A stretch of 33,582 bases of DNA, taken from positions 1 through 33,582 of the forward strand of contig JAKPAN010000323.1 of assembly GCA_029779475.1 (NCBI GenBank). Reading direction: 5' to 3'. The notes below the pieces were generated by a model. That model made no database searches and had not been told where the DNA came from. It worked only from the letters and a program-made list of their open reading frames with translations. Within the stretch, counting starts at the first letter, position 1. Every line of letters starts with the position of its first letter. Positions 9,064-17,254 of the stretch are shown here, one piece after another. The stretch is from Pseudomonadota bacterium. GTDB lineage: Bacteria; Pseudomonadota; Gammaproteobacteria; Xanthomonadales; Rhodanobacteraceae. The translations under genes were made by a program, and so were the position numbers.

Positions 9064-10113
9064 ATGACCCTGCAAGCCCATGCGCTCGACCTCGCCGCGA
9101 GCGCCGTCCTTCCCGACGGTTTTGATCCCGGTTTCGCCGATTCGCCTGCGGCGCGCGAATGCCGCGGCGGCGAAACGCTCGTGCGCTTCACGCCGAAATA
9201 TGCCGACGCCGCACGCGACGTGCGCGTCCATTGGCGCCTTGAAGGCGCCGCGAACGCGCCCGTCGTCGTCGTGCAGGGCGGCATTTCGGCGGATCGCAAC
9301 GCATTGCCCGGCGAGAATATCGAAGGCTGGTGGCACGGCATCGCCGGTGACGGCCGCGCGATCGACACGCGGTGCTGCCGCGTCTTGTCGATCGACTGGA
9401 TCGAATGCCGCGACCTCGGCGACGCGCTCGCCGTCGATACGCGCGACCAGGCCGCGGCGCTCGCCGCGCTGCTCGATGCGTTAGGTATTGAGCGCATCCA
9501 TGCGTATGTCGGCTCTTCCTACGGTGCAATGGTCGGACTTGCGTTCGCGGCTACGCATCCGCAGCGGGTGACGCGACTCGTCGCGATCGCCGGCGCGCAT
9601 CGCGCGCATCCGCTGAGCATCGCGTTGCGCAACATCCAGCGCGAGATCGTGCGCCTCGGCGCGCGTGGCGGCGACCGCGCGGCGGGCCTCGCGCTGGCGC
9701 GGCGCCTGGCGATGACGACGTATCGCAGCGAACGCGAATTCGCCGAACGATGTAGCGGCGAGCCTGTGTTCGCGGACGGTCGTTTCCATTTCGCCGAGGA
9801 ACCGTGGCTGTGCGCATCGGGTGCGCGCTTCGTCGAGCGTTTCGACGGCGAGCGCTACCTCGCGCTGTCGGAGTCGATCGACCTGCATGCCGTCGCGCCG
9901 GAAAGCATCCGCGTGCCGACGACACTGGTCGGCATCTCGTCCGATCGCGTCGTGCCGCTTGCCGACCTGTGCGAATTGCAGCGCCGCTGCGGCGCGTCGG
10001 CGACGCTGCACGTCATCGAATCGCGCTACGGCCACGACGGTTTCCTCAAGGAGGACGCGCAGATCGGCGTGATCCTCGTCGAAGTGCTTGCCCTCGCGGG
10101 AGGTGCGCGATGA
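9064..10113 (+). CDS. metX: Homoserine O-acyltransferase, MetX family (probably succinyltransferase)
   Basis: 349 aa alpha/beta-hydrolase-fold enzyme that activates L-homoserine as its O-acyl ester, the first committed step of methionine synthesis. The nucleophile is S152 in VGSSYGAMVGL, with D294 (SSDRVV) and H324 (YGHDGF) completing the triad. The SSYGAMVGL elbow, rather than GGSMGG, resembles the Xanthomonadales MetX group that uses succinyl-CoA. That is family knowledge, not visible chemistry. ATG 9064 follows GGAG (9053-9056). An upstream in-frame GTG at 9028 lies in the riboswitch leader and is less likely. The gene overlaps metB by ATGA. Confidence 0.92.
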   Translation: MTLQAHALDLAASAVLPDGFDPGFADSPAARECRGGETLVRFTPKYADAARDVRVHWRLEGAANAPVVVVQGGISADRNALPGENIEGWWHGIAGDGRAIDTRCCRVLSIDWIECRDLGDALAVDTRDQAAALAALLDALGIERIHAYVGSSYGAMVGLAFAATHPQRVTRLVAIAGAHRAHPLSIALRNIQREIVRLGARGGDRAAGLALARRLAMTTYRSEREFAERCSGEPVFADGRFHFAEEPWLCASGARFVERFDGERYLALSESIDLHAVAPESIRVPTTLVGISSDRVVPLADLCELQRRCGASATLHVIESRYGHDGFLKEDAQIGVILVEVLALAGGAR

Positions 10114-11291
10114 GCCTGTCCGCGCAGACGCGCGCCGTGCGCGCCGGCATCGAGAGCGACACCCAGCACGGCGCGGTCGTGCCGCCGCTGCATCTGTCGA
10201 CGAACTACACGTTCGAAGGTTTCGGCCGCAAGCGTCCGTACGACTATTCCCGCAGCGGCAATCCGACGCGCGATCAGCTCGCCGCCGCGCTCGCCGATCT
10301 CGAAGGCGGCGCGGCCGCCGTCGTTACGTCGAGCGGCATGGCCGCTGTCGCGCTGGCGCTCGAACTCGTACCGCACGGCGGTCTCGTCGTCGCCGCGCAC
10401 GATTGCTACGGCGGCACCTGGCGCCTGCTCGACGCGTGGGCGAAAAAAGGGCGCTTCCGCGTCGTTTTCGCCGACCTCACCGATCCGGTGAAACTCGCCG
10501 CCGCGCTCGCCGAAAAGCCCGCGCTGGTGTGGATCGAAACGCCGTCGAATCCTTTGCTGCGCATCACCGACGTGCGCCATGTCGCCCAAGCCGCACATGC
10601 GGTCGGCGCGCTCGCCGTCGTCGACAACACGTTCTTGTCCCCGGCGTTGCAGCAGCCGCTCGCGCTCGGCGCCGACGTCGTCGTGCATTCGACGACGAAA
10701 TACATCAACGGCCACAGCGATGTCGTCGGCGGCGCGGTGATCGCGCGCGACGAAGCCGTCGCTGCGCAACTCAAGTGGTGGGGCAATTGCCTCGGTCTCA
10801 CCGGCGCGCCGTTCGACAGTTTCCTCACGCTGCGTGGACTGCGCACGCTCGGCCCGCGGCTGCGCGCGCATGGCGAGAACGCCGAGCGCGCCGCGGCATT
10901 GCTCGACGCGCATCCGGCCGTGGCGCGCGTGTACTGGCCGGGGCTCGCGAGCCATCCGGGTCATGCGCTCGCCGCGCGTCAGCAATCGGGTTTCGGCGCG
11001 ATGCTCAGTTTCGAACTCGTCGGCGGCGTCGCGGCGGTCGAAGCCTTCGTCGACGGCCTCGAATTCTTCTCGCTCGCCGAATCGCTAGGCGGCGTGGAAA
11101 GCCTCATCGCGCATCCGGCGACGATGACGCACGCCTCGATGGCGCCGGACGCGCGCCGCGTCGCCGGCATCGGCGACAACCTGTTGCGCGTTTCGGTCGG
11201 GATCGAGGACGGCGACGACCTGTGCCGCGACCTCGCAGCGGCCCTCGCGCGCGCGGCGCGCGTGAGCGAGCGCGCGCAGGTGCGCGCATGA
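10110..11291 (+). CDS. metB: Cystathionine gamma-synthase (PLP-dependent trans-sulfuration enzyme)
   Basis: 393 aa. It condenses O-acylhomoserine with cysteine to cystathionine. Cys/Met-metabolism PLP family motifs are present: Y46 and R48 in DYSRSGNPT (phosphate clamp from the neighbouring subunit), SSGMAA, D172 in VDNTF (pyridine nitrogen) and the Schiff-base lysine K197 in HSTTKYINGHSD. O-acylhomoserine sulfhydrylase and cystathionine lyase share these motifs, so the exact reaction is inferred from the operon with metX and hom. The start overlaps the metX stop (ATGA at 10110), and the gene likewise overlaps hom at 11288, giving translational coupling throughout. Confidence 0.88.
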   Translation: MSLSAQTRAVRAGIESDTQHGAVVPPLHLSTNYTFEGFGRKRPYDYSRSGNPTRDQLAAALADLEGGAAAVVTSSGMAAVALALELVPHGGLVVAAHDCYGGTWRLLDAWAKKGRFRVVFADLTDPVKLAAALAEKPALVWIETPSNPLLRITDVRHVAQAAHAVGALAVVDNTFLSPALQQPLALGADVVVHSTTKYINGHSDVVGGAVIARDEAVAAQLKWWGNCLGLTGAPFDSFLTLRGLRTLGPRLRAHGENAERAAALLDAHPAVARVYWPGLASHPGHALAARQQSGFGAMLSFELVGGVAAVEAFVDGLEFFSLAESLGGVESLIAHPATMTHASMAPDARRVAGIGDNLLRVSVGIEDGDDLCRDLAAALARAARVSERAQVRA

Positions 11292-12379
11292 ACGCGCTGA
11301 TCAAGTCGGCGCTGCCCGCAGTCGCGTCCGCGCGCGGCGACATCGCGCTCGTGCTGCTTGGTGTCGGCGGCGTCGGCCGTACGCTGCTTGCGCAACTCGC
11401 GACGCCGGCGGCGCAAGGCGTTCATCTCGTCGCGATCGCCGATTCGACGCGCCAGCTTGTCAACGCGCGCGGCATCGTGCCGGCGCAGGCGCGTCGATTG
11501 CTTGGCGATTCGCCGCAATCGCGCGACGACAACGCGCTGCTCGCCGCACTCGACGCCAGCGGACTCGCCGAGCGCGTGATCGTCGATGCGACCGCGTCGG
11601 CCGAAGTTGCATCGCGCCATGCCGATTGGCTCGCGCGCGGTTGCCACGTCGTCAGCGCGAACAAGGCCGCGCTCGGCGAACGGCTCGATGGCTGGAATCG
11701 CCTGCGCCATGCGAGCCGGCAATCGCGACGCCGCTACGGCGACGCGGCAACGGTCGGCGCGGGTTTGCCGGTGCTGTCGACGCTGCTGCGTCTGCGCCAG
11801 TGCGGCGATTCGCTGCTCGCGCTGGACGGCGTGTTCTCCGGCTCGCTGTCGTGGCTGTTCAACCACTTCGACGGCGGCCGCCCGTTTTCCGATTTGCTGC
11901 GGGAGGCGCGCGAGCGCGGCTACACCGAGCCCGACCCGCGCGTCGACCTCGGCGGTGCCGACGTCGCGCGCAAACTGCTCATCCTCGCGCGTGCGGCCGG
12001 GCATGCGATCGACGCGCACGAGGTCGTGGTCGAAGGCGTCGTGCCGGAAGCCTTGCGCGAGATCGGTGTCGACGAATTCCTCGCGCGCGCGAGCGAACTC
12101 GACGCGCCGCTCGAAGCGTTGCGTGTCGCAGCGGCGCGTGACGGGCAGGTATTGCGTTTCCTCGCGCGGCTCGACGAAAGCGGGCGCGCTCGCGTCGGCC
12201 TCGTCGCCGTCGCCCCGACGCACCCCGCGGCGCGCCTGTCCGGCAACGACAATCTTTTCGCGTTGACCACGCAGCGTTATCGCGAGCAGCCGCTCGTGAT
12301 CCAGGGGCCCGGTGCGGGCGCCGAAGTCACGGCGCAAGCGCTGCTCGGCGACGTGCTCGCGTTGCGCGCGGCGCACTGA
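11288..12379 (+). CDS. hom: Homoserine dehydrogenase, stand-alone form
   Basis: 363 aa. It reduces aspartate semialdehyde to homoserine. The N-terminal Rossmann segment has GVGGVGR at 25-31. SANKAAL (K126), GAGLPV (157-162) and the signature GYTEPDPRVDLGGADVARK (E214, D216, D220, K229) mark the active site. It aligns best with the C-terminal half of bifunctional ThrA/MetL: there is no aspartokinase domain and no ACT domain, so allosteric control by threonine is not expected. Control would come from the SAM riboswitch upstream. It starts in an ATGA overlap with metB, and its stop codon lies in the loop of a GC-rich hairpin. Confidence 0.92.
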   Translation: MNALIKSALPAVASARGDIALVLLGVGGVGRTLLAQLATPAAQGVHLVAIADSTRQLVNARGIVPAQARRLLGDSPQSRDDNALLAALDASGLAERVIVDATASAEVASRHADWLARGCHVVSANKAALGERLDGWNRLRHASRQSRRRYGDAATVGAGLPVLSTLLRLRQCGDSLLALDGVFSGSLSWLFNHFDGGRPFSDLLREARERGYTEPDPRVDLGGADVARKLLILARAAGHAIDAHEVVVEGVVPEALREIGVDEFLARASELDAPLEALRVAAARDGQVLRFLARLDESGRARVGLVAVAPTHPAARLSGNDNLFALTTQRYREQPLVIQGPGAGAEVTAQALLGDVLALRAAH

Positions 12380-12388
12380 GCGCCGCGC
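12366..12388. terminator. GC-rich hairpin spanning the hom stop codon
   Basis: GCGCGGCGC (12366-12374) pairs perfectly with GCGCCGCGC (12380-12388). The loop ACTGA contains the hom stop codon. There is no U-tract, so it may stall polymerase or protect 3' ends rather than act as a classical terminator. It separates convergent hom and the DUF4097 gene. Confidence 0.5.
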
Positions 12389-12394
12389 CGCGCG

Positions 12395-13294
12395 TCACGG
12401 TTTGCGGACTTCGATGTCGCCGCTGAAGGTTTCGAGCTGGACTTGCGTGGTGCCGCTGCCGAGCGTCGCGTCGAGGTTCGCGCCGGGGCCGTGGTCGGGT
12501 TCGACGACCTTGCCGAAATCGCTGCGGATGTCGCCGCTGAAGGTCTTGGCGCGCAGCCGTGCCGGCACCGATTCGGGCAGGCGCAGGTGCACGTCGCCGC
12601 TCATCGTCTTCACCGCGACGCTCGCGTCGGCTGTCGGCGCGCCGCGCAGGTTGATGCCGCCCGACACGCTGCCCGCATCGAGCAAACGATAGCCCGAGTT
12701 GTCGGCGTCGATGTCGCCTGACACGGTTTCCAGGCGCACTTCGCCGCCGAGGCCGCGCGCGCGGATGTTGCCCGACACGGTCTCGACGTGCGCCTTGTCC
12801 GATTTCGCGGTGAGGTCGATGTCGCCGCTGACGCTGTCGATCTCGAGCGCCTTCGCGCCGCTGTCCAGGCGCAACTTTCCGCTGACGCTTTCGACGTTGA
12901 GCGAAGTCCCGGCGACGCCGCTGACGACGACGTCGGCGCTGACGGCTTCGATCTTCAGCGCCGCGCCACGCGGCACTTTGATGTCGAGCGTCGTGCCGCC
13001 CATCTGCGTGTCGGAGCTCCAGCTGAAAAACTCGCGCTGCGGCGGCTCGACTTTCACGGTGAGGTGTTTGCTGTCGCCGCCGATGGCGAGGCCCTTCGCG
13101 CCTTTGCCGAGCGTGCCGGTGACGGCGATCTTCTGTTCATCCCAGCCGCTGACGGTGATCGAGCCTTTCACGTTGGAGATGTCGATGCGCGCGTCCGCGT
13201 CGGCGGACATGTTCTGCTGGATCGGCGTCTGCGCGTGCGCGATGCCTGCAGCGGCGAGCGCAACGAACAAGGCGGAAGAGATGGGTGGTTTCAT
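12395..13294 (-). CDS. Secreted DUF4097-type beta-strand repeat protein
   Basis: 299 aa. A signal peptide (MKPPISSALFVALAAAGIAHA, about 1-21) is followed by a right-handed beta-solenoid-like domain made of recurring V-S-G-[DNK]-[IL] turns (ESVSGKL, DSVSGDI, ETVSGNI, ETVSGDI, GSVSGGI, KTMSGDV, KTFSGDI, ETFSGDI). This is the DUF4097 pattern; its function is not known. ATG 13294 is preceded by GGGAG; an upstream in-frame start at 13330 would remove the signal peptide from the N-terminus. It is the last gene of a sigma/anti-sigma operon, 19 bp after the anti-sigma gene, so it is a likely envelope-stress effector or co-sensor. Confidence 0.85.
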   Translation of the reverse strand: MKPPISSALFVALAAAGIAHAQTPIQQNMSADADARIDISNVKGSITVSGWDEQKIAVTGTLGKGAKGLAIGGDSKHLTVKVEPPQREFFSWSSDTQMGGTTLDIKVPRGAALKIEAVSADVVVSGVAGTSLNVESVSGKLRLDSGAKALEIDSVSGDIDLTAKSDKAHVETVSGNIRARGLGGEVRLETVSGDIDADNSGYRLLDAGSVSGGINLRGAPTADASVAVKTMSGDVHLRLPESVPARLRAKTFSGDIRSDFGKVVEPDHGPGANLDATLGSGTTQVQLETFSGDIEVRKP

Positions 13295-13313
13295 GACGAT
13301 GGCTCCCTGCGGA

Positions 13314-13757
13314 TCAGCCGGCGTTGGCACCGAAGTGGTCGAGTTTGTCGCGTCGCGCCTGCGTGCGGTTGAGCAGGTCGACGAGGAACGGACTGTCGGG
13401 ATGTTGCGCGAGCGCCTGTTGCAACTCGGCGTGCGCGGAGTCGAGCACGATCGCCGCGGCGAGCAGACGCGGATCGTCGTTCGGCGCGCGCGTCTTCACG
13501 GCGCGCAGCAGCGCGCGCGCATCTTCGGCGGCGAAGGACGGCGCCGGCGGCGCTTGCATGCGCAACGTCGCGAACGCGGCGACGGCGAGCGCAATACCCG
13601 CGGCCGCGGCGAACGCGGGCTTGCGCCAGCGCGGTGCCCGCGCGACGACGCTCGGCGCCGCTTCGATGCGCGTGGCGATGCCGGCCCACAAGTCGCGCTG
13701 CGGTTCGCGCGGCGTGTTCATGCGGCGCAGTTCGCGCTGGATCTCGAATTCATTCAT
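13314..13757 (-). CDS. Putative one-TM anti-sigma factor
   Basis: 147 aa. A short basic cytoplasmic region (NEFEIQRELRRMNTPREPQRDLWAGIATRIE) precedes one membrane segment at about 47-64 (PAFAAAAGIALAVAAFA). The ~80-residue tail would be periplasmic and helical. No ZAS zinc motif is seen. Its start overlaps the stop of the ECF sigma gene (ATGA, 13754-13757), the usual arrangement for a sigma factor and its cognate inhibitor. The anti-sigma role is inferred from topology and context only. Confidence 0.65.
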   Translation of the reverse strand: MNEFEIQRELRRMNTPREPQRDLWAGIATRIEAAPSVVARAPRWRKPAFAAAAGIALAVAAFATLRMQAPPAPSFAAEDARALLRAVKTRAPNDDPRLLAAAIVLDSAHAELQQALAQHPDSPFLVDLLNRTQARRDKLDHFGANAG

Positions 13758-14401
13758 GACGATGTACTCCTGCGACCATCCCGGCTGCCAAAGCCGGCGC
13801 GGCCATCTTGACCGCGCGCTTCATTCAAAAGCCAGCCGCGCAACAGTCCGCGCGCCCGATGCAGTTGCGCCTTCGACGAACCGACCGCCATGCCGAGTTC
13901 GCGGCCGATTTCCTCGTGCTTCCAGCCTTCGACGTCGTGCAGCACGAGCACGGCGCGCGCACGTGGCGGCAGTTTGGCGATGGCTTGTTCGAGGTCGGCA
14001 CGCTCGCCGGCGCAGAACGGCGTGTCGGCGCCGCCGAGCGCTTCGAGTGCTTCCGCGTCGACCGTGTCCTCGGGATCGCGTCCGCGCAGGTCCATGAGCG
14101 CGACGTTGACGGCGAGCCGGTGCAGCCAGGTCGAGAACGCGCTTTCGAAACGGAAGCTAGGCAGCTTTTGCCAGGCGCGCACGAAGGCTTCCTGCGTGAG
14201 TTCCTCGGCGCGCGCCTCGTTCATGCCGGACAGGCGCCAGACGGCGCCGTGCACGCGGCCGGCGTGCATGCGATACAGCGACTCGAACGCCCGCACGTCG
14301 CCCGATGCAGCGCGGCGCACCAGTTCGGCGTCGGCCGATTCGGCGACTTCGGTGCGTGGCGCTGCGGTCATCGGCAAGGGCATGGCAAGGCAGGCGTTCA
14401 T
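13754..14401 (-). CDS. ECF RNA polymerase sigma factor (RpoE-like)
   Basis: 215 aa. Sigma-2 is at about 24-108: DAELVRRAASGDVRAFESLYRMHAG, then the core-binding ELTQEAFVRAWQKLPSF and STWLHRLAVNVALMDLRGR. Sigma-4 is at about 134-192: LPPRARAVLVLHDVEGWKHEEIGRELGMAVGSSKAQLHRAR. It heads a three-gene operon with a one-TM anti-sigma protein and a secreted DUF4097 protein. Starts at 14383 and 14368 are possible; 14401 is the longest and none has a good ribosome-binding site. The C-terminal ~20 residues are Gly/Arg/Ser-rich. Autoregulation is typical of the family but not shown here. Confidence 0.9.
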   Translation of the reverse strand: MNACLAMPLPMTAAPRTEVAESADAELVRRAASGDVRAFESLYRMHAGRVHGAVWRLSGMNEARAEELTQEAFVRAWQKLPSFRFESAFSTWLHRLAVNVALMDLRGRDPEDTVDAEALEALGGADTPFCAGERADLEQAIAKLPPRARAVLVLHDVEGWKHEEIGRELGMAVGSSKAQLHRARGLLRGWLLNEARGQDGRAGFGSRDGRRSTSS

Positions 14402-14479
14402 CTTGCCAGCTTGGATGCCGTGCGGTCGCGCAGGGTTTAAGCGGCGGCCCGGCTGCTTTCGCGGCCCGGGCGCGAGGCA

Positions 14480-14485
14480 TATAGT
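14480..14485 (+). promoter_or_regulatory. Possible -10 element upstream of the secreted copper-monooxygenase-like gene
   Basis: TATAGT (14480-14485) stands alone in a GC-rich intergenic region. A Shine-Dalgarno GGGAGG (14492-14497) and ATG 14506 follow, so the leader would be very short. No matching -35 is evident. The same A/T island could serve the divergent sigma gene. Confidence 0.3.
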
Positions 14486-14505
14486 GGGCGCGGGAGGGCG
14501 CTGTC

Positions 14506-15450
14506 ATGAAAGCATCGTTCCGCGTGATCGCCGCGACATGCCTGCTGATGCTGTTTGGATCCGCGCAAGCCAGCGACCTTGTGTTCCGCAACGGATTCGA
14601 TCCGGGCTTCCAGATCCAGACGCCGGACATCACGGTCGCGCCGGGCGCTGAGGAAATCTGGTGCTACTACTTCCGCACGCCGAATACCGACGTGGCCGGC
14701 GTGCGGCGCTGGGCCTCGCTGATGCAGCCGGGCATGGCGCATTTCATCGTCTATGCGGCCTACAGCAGCAGCTGGCAGCCTATTGAAATGGTGCCGCCTG
14801 GAACCTTGACCCAGACGCCATGCGGGCTGGGTACCGGAAGCACACTCCCGGGCTGGCTTTACTCGACGTATGCGCCTGCGGAGCAGATGGTCTTTCCCGA
14901 TACGGATGGCAGCGGTTCGCCCGTCGCCGCCGAGCTTCAAGCCGGCCAGCCCGTCTTCCTGCAAATGTTCGTGAGCAATTCCGGCACTGCGCCGCTGACG
15001 ACATCCGCGCTGCTCGAGGCCGAGACGCTGGGCACCGATCGGGTTTACACAAAGACGGCTTCGTATCTGGCCTTGAACACCAACATCGCCATCCCGGCCA
15101 TGGGCAGTGCGTCCGTGACGGCGACCTGCGTGTCGCCGCCGTTCACCAGCTTCTGGTGGCTGTCGACGCGCACGCATCGCTTTGCGACGCAGTCGAAGAT
15201 TTCCGACGGATCGACCACGCTCGTCGTCAGCGACGACTGGGCGCATCCGACCATCGCGCAGTTTTCGCCGGCAAACTTCCATGCGTTCCCGTCCAACGGC
15301 ATAACGCACGATTGCTCATACGTGAATCCGACCGCGAACGTGATCCAATACGGCGAGAGCGAGACGACCGACGAAACCTGCATGAGCATCGGTTTCTTCT
15401 TCCCGGCCGCGCATCCGGCGATCTGCTACAACGGCTCGGGGCCGTTCTGA
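14506..15450 (+). CDS. Secreted protein with a degenerate PHM-like copper-monooxygenase fold
   Basis: 314 aa. The signal peptide is about 1-22 (cut near AQA/S). The order of segments resembles copper type II ascorbate-dependent monooxygenases: YYFRTPN ... MQPGMAHFIVYA (N-domain), LQAGQPVFLQMFVSN, then LSTRTHRFATQSKISDG, HDCSYVN and GESETTDETCMSIGFFF (C-domain). The metal ligands are mostly absent: the HH pair reads AH (78-79), the third His position reads F (QMF, 153-155), HxH reads RTH (222-224) and the DEMC Met reads DETC (289-292). If the homology holds, it is a non-catalytic relative. DLVFRNGFD (24-32) just after the signal peptide recurs in altered form in the 19713 protein. ATG 14506 has GGGAGG upstream. 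Confidence 0.6.
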   Translation: MKASFRVIAATCLLMLFGSAQASDLVFRNGFDPGFQIQTPDITVAPGAEEIWCYYFRTPNTDVAGVRRWASLMQPGMAHFIVYAAYSSSWQPIEMVPPGTLTQTPCGLGTGSTLPGWLYSTYAPAEQMVFPDTDGSGSPVAAELQAGQPVFLQMFVSNSGTAPLTTSALLEAETLGTDRVYTKTASYLALNTNIAIPAMGSASVTATCVSPPFTSFWWLSTRTHRFATQSKISDGSTTLVVSDDWAHPTIAQFSPANFHAFPSNGITHDCSYVNPTANVIQYGESETTDETCMSIGFFFPAAHPAICYNGSGPF

Positions 15451-15452
15451 GT

Positions 15453-15486
15453 CGCGCGGCGAACACCCGTTGGCGTTCGCAGCGCG
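15453..15486. terminator. Hairpin between convergent genes
   Basis: GCGAAC (15459-15464) pairs with GTTCGC (15475-15480). After one G-A mismatch, five more GC pairs extend the stem (15453-15457 with 15482-15486). No strong U-run follows. It sits 3 nt after the stop of the secreted-protein gene and before the end of the convergent sulfotransferase gene. Confidence 0.5.
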
Positions 15487-15562
15487 CTCCCGTTTCATGC
15501 CGAGGTTCGTTCGCTGCGGTCTTCCGCAAACTCAGGCGTCCGCGCTTGCGAAGACGCGACGC

Positions 15563-17176
15563 TCAATGCACGTCAGCGCCGAACTCGCCTGCGGGCAGGC
15601 GCTCGCGCAGGAACGCTTCCGCGGCAGCCAGCGGCTTGGCGTAGCGCCTCCACGCGCCGATCGAACGCGTGTGCAGCGGCTGGCGCACCTGCGAACTGCT
15701 CGCCGTCGCGGACGGCGCAGCGTTGCGCGCGAGGTCGGCACAGGCGGCTTCGAACGGCAGGCCGCAGTGATCGAGCACGAGACGCATGACGCGTTCCGGC
15801 TCGCGCACGAGTTCCTCGTAACGCACGACGAGCACGGCGCCGGGCATGATCTTGTCCCAGTGCGCGAGCATCTCGCGGAAACGCACAACGTGCGCCGCGG
15901 TTTCCAGCGCGTCGTAGCTATACGGGTAATGCTCGCCCGCGAACAGCTCCTTGAGGTTGGAGAACGTGCTGTCCATCGGGTCGCGCAGCAGGCAGATCAT
16001 CTTCGCCTGCGGCAGCGCCTTGCGGATGAAACCGGCGTAGATCGCGTTGCGCGGATGCTTGTCGACGAGATGCGTCGCCTTGCCCGCGCGCCAGTGCGTG
16101 CGTTGCACGTACGCGCGCCCGATCGCGGCGAAATCCATCGACGCGGCGGCGTCGAGCAATTTCGCGTCGGCGGACTGGCGCGTGAAGGTGTCGGCTTCCC
16201 AGCACAGTTGGTGGTGGAAGTCGTCGAGCTCGCCGGCGCTGGCGACGCGGCTGTGGTTGGAGAGCAGGCGTTCGAGCACGGTGGTGCCGGTGCGCGGCAT
16301 GCCGAACACGAACACCGGCGTGTCGGCGAGCGGTTCGTTCGCGGCGCTTTTAACGAAGCGTGCGTCGCAAAGCGCCGTCATCGCATCGTACGTTGCTTGC
16401 TCGACGGCCGGATCGTAGTCGAGCGTCGCGCGCTTGAGACGCATGCCTTCGGCGAGCGCGGGCCACGCGGCGGCGGTGTCGCCGGCCGCGTCGAGCTGTG
16501 CGAACAGCGCATAGTCGAGCAGCGTGCGCTGCGCGTCGGCGAGTTGCGGATGCGCGAGCGCTTCGCGGATGCGCGCGGTCTGGTTCGCGGCGTCGGCTTT
16601 CGCATCGTGGCCGGCGAGCATGAGCATCGCCGCAGCGTAGTCGGGCGCAATCGACAGGCAGCGCTGGAATTCCGCAGTCGCTTCCTCGCCGTAGCCGAGA
16701 TGGCGCAGCGTCATCGCGCGCATGTAGCTCAGTGCCGGCGTCGCGCCATGACGCGCCAACGCAAGATCGAGAAGGCGCAGCGCCTCGACATGCTGGTCGG
16801 CGAGGCCGAGGCATTGCGCGAGACTGGCTGCGTAGTCGGGATGCGCGGACACGTCGGACCAGTTCGCGCGTTCGATGATGTGCGTGGCAAAACGCGTCTC
16901 GCCGATGCCCTGCAGATGGTGCGCAAGTTCGGCGAGTCCGGCGAAGCGGCCGCTGTCGCGCATGTGGATGGCGGCGTTGCGTGCGTAGTCGACGGCTTCG
17001 CGGAAGTGGCCGGCGGCGAGCGCTGCGTTCGAGACGGCCAGCCATGCCATCGGCTGCGCGGGATCGATCTCGAGGATCGCGTTGTAGGTATCGAGCGCGC
17101 TGGTGTAGTCGCCGCTGCGCAGGAAATCGGCTGCACGGCGGTAATGGTCGTCGAGAGAGGATCGGAAGTCGTTCAC
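15563..17176 (-). CDS. TPR-containing sulfotransferase family protein
   Basis: 537 aa from GTG 17176. The N-terminal half consists of helical tetratricopeptide-like repeats (AADFLRSGDYTSALDTYNAILEIDP; EALRLLDLALARHGATPALSY; EEATAEFQRCLSIAPDYAAA). The C-terminal half is a PAPS-dependent sulfotransferase: the 5'-phosphosulfate loop FGMPRTGTTVLERLL begins at about residue 291, with HLVDKHPRNAIYAGFI and the 3'-phosphate-binding RDPMDSTFSN further on. It would transfer sulfate from PAPS to an unknown acceptor. A GTG at 17206 is also in frame but lies in the base of a hairpin, so 17176 is favoured; neither start has a clear Shine-Dalgarno. It follows pckG on the same strand. Confidence 0.85.
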   Translation of the reverse strand: MNDFRSSLDDHYRRAADFLRSGDYTSALDTYNAILEIDPAQPMAWLAVSNAALAAGHFREAVDYARNAAIHMRDSGRFAGLAELAHHLQGIGETRFATHIIERANWSDVSAHPDYAASLAQCLGLADQHVEALRLLDLALARHGATPALSYMRAMTLRHLGYGEEATAEFQRCLSIAPDYAAAMLMLAGHDAKADAANQTARIREALAHPQLADAQRTLLDYALFAQLDAAGDTAAAWPALAEGMRLKRATLDYDPAVEQATYDAMTALCDARFVKSAANEPLADTPVFVFGMPRTGTTVLERLLSNHSRVASAGELDDFHHQLCWEADTFTRQSADAKLLDAAASMDFAAIGRAYVQRTHWRAGKATHLVDKHPRNAIYAGFIRKALPQAKMICLLRDPMDSTFSNLKELFAGEHYPYSYDALETAAHVVRFREMLAHWDKIMPGAVLVVRYEELVREPERVMRLVLDHCGLPFEAACADLARNAAPSATASSSQVRQPLHTRSIGAWRRYAKPLAAAEAFLRERLPAGEFGADVH

Positions 17177-17205
17177 GGCGGGCTCGCACGTTCGTGGAGG
17201 AAACA

Positions 17206-17225
17206 CGGCCGCGCGAACGCGGCCG
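17206..17225 (-). terminator. UUCG-loop hairpin after pckG
   Basis: On the minus strand, CGGCCGCG-TTCG-CGCGGCCG forms a perfect 8-bp stem with a UUCG tetraloop, 30 nt after the pckG stop codon. Only a short TGTTT follows, so termination may be partial and allow some transcription into the sulfotransferase gene. Confidence 0.5.
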
Positions 17226-17254
17226 GTGAACCCGTCATTTTGACGCGATGGCGC

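Noticed and set aside
17177-17206. Longer sulfotransferase start (GTG 17206)
   Set aside because: The codon lies in the base of a stable UUCG hairpin and lacks a ribosome-binding site; GTG 17176 directly precedes the TPR region.
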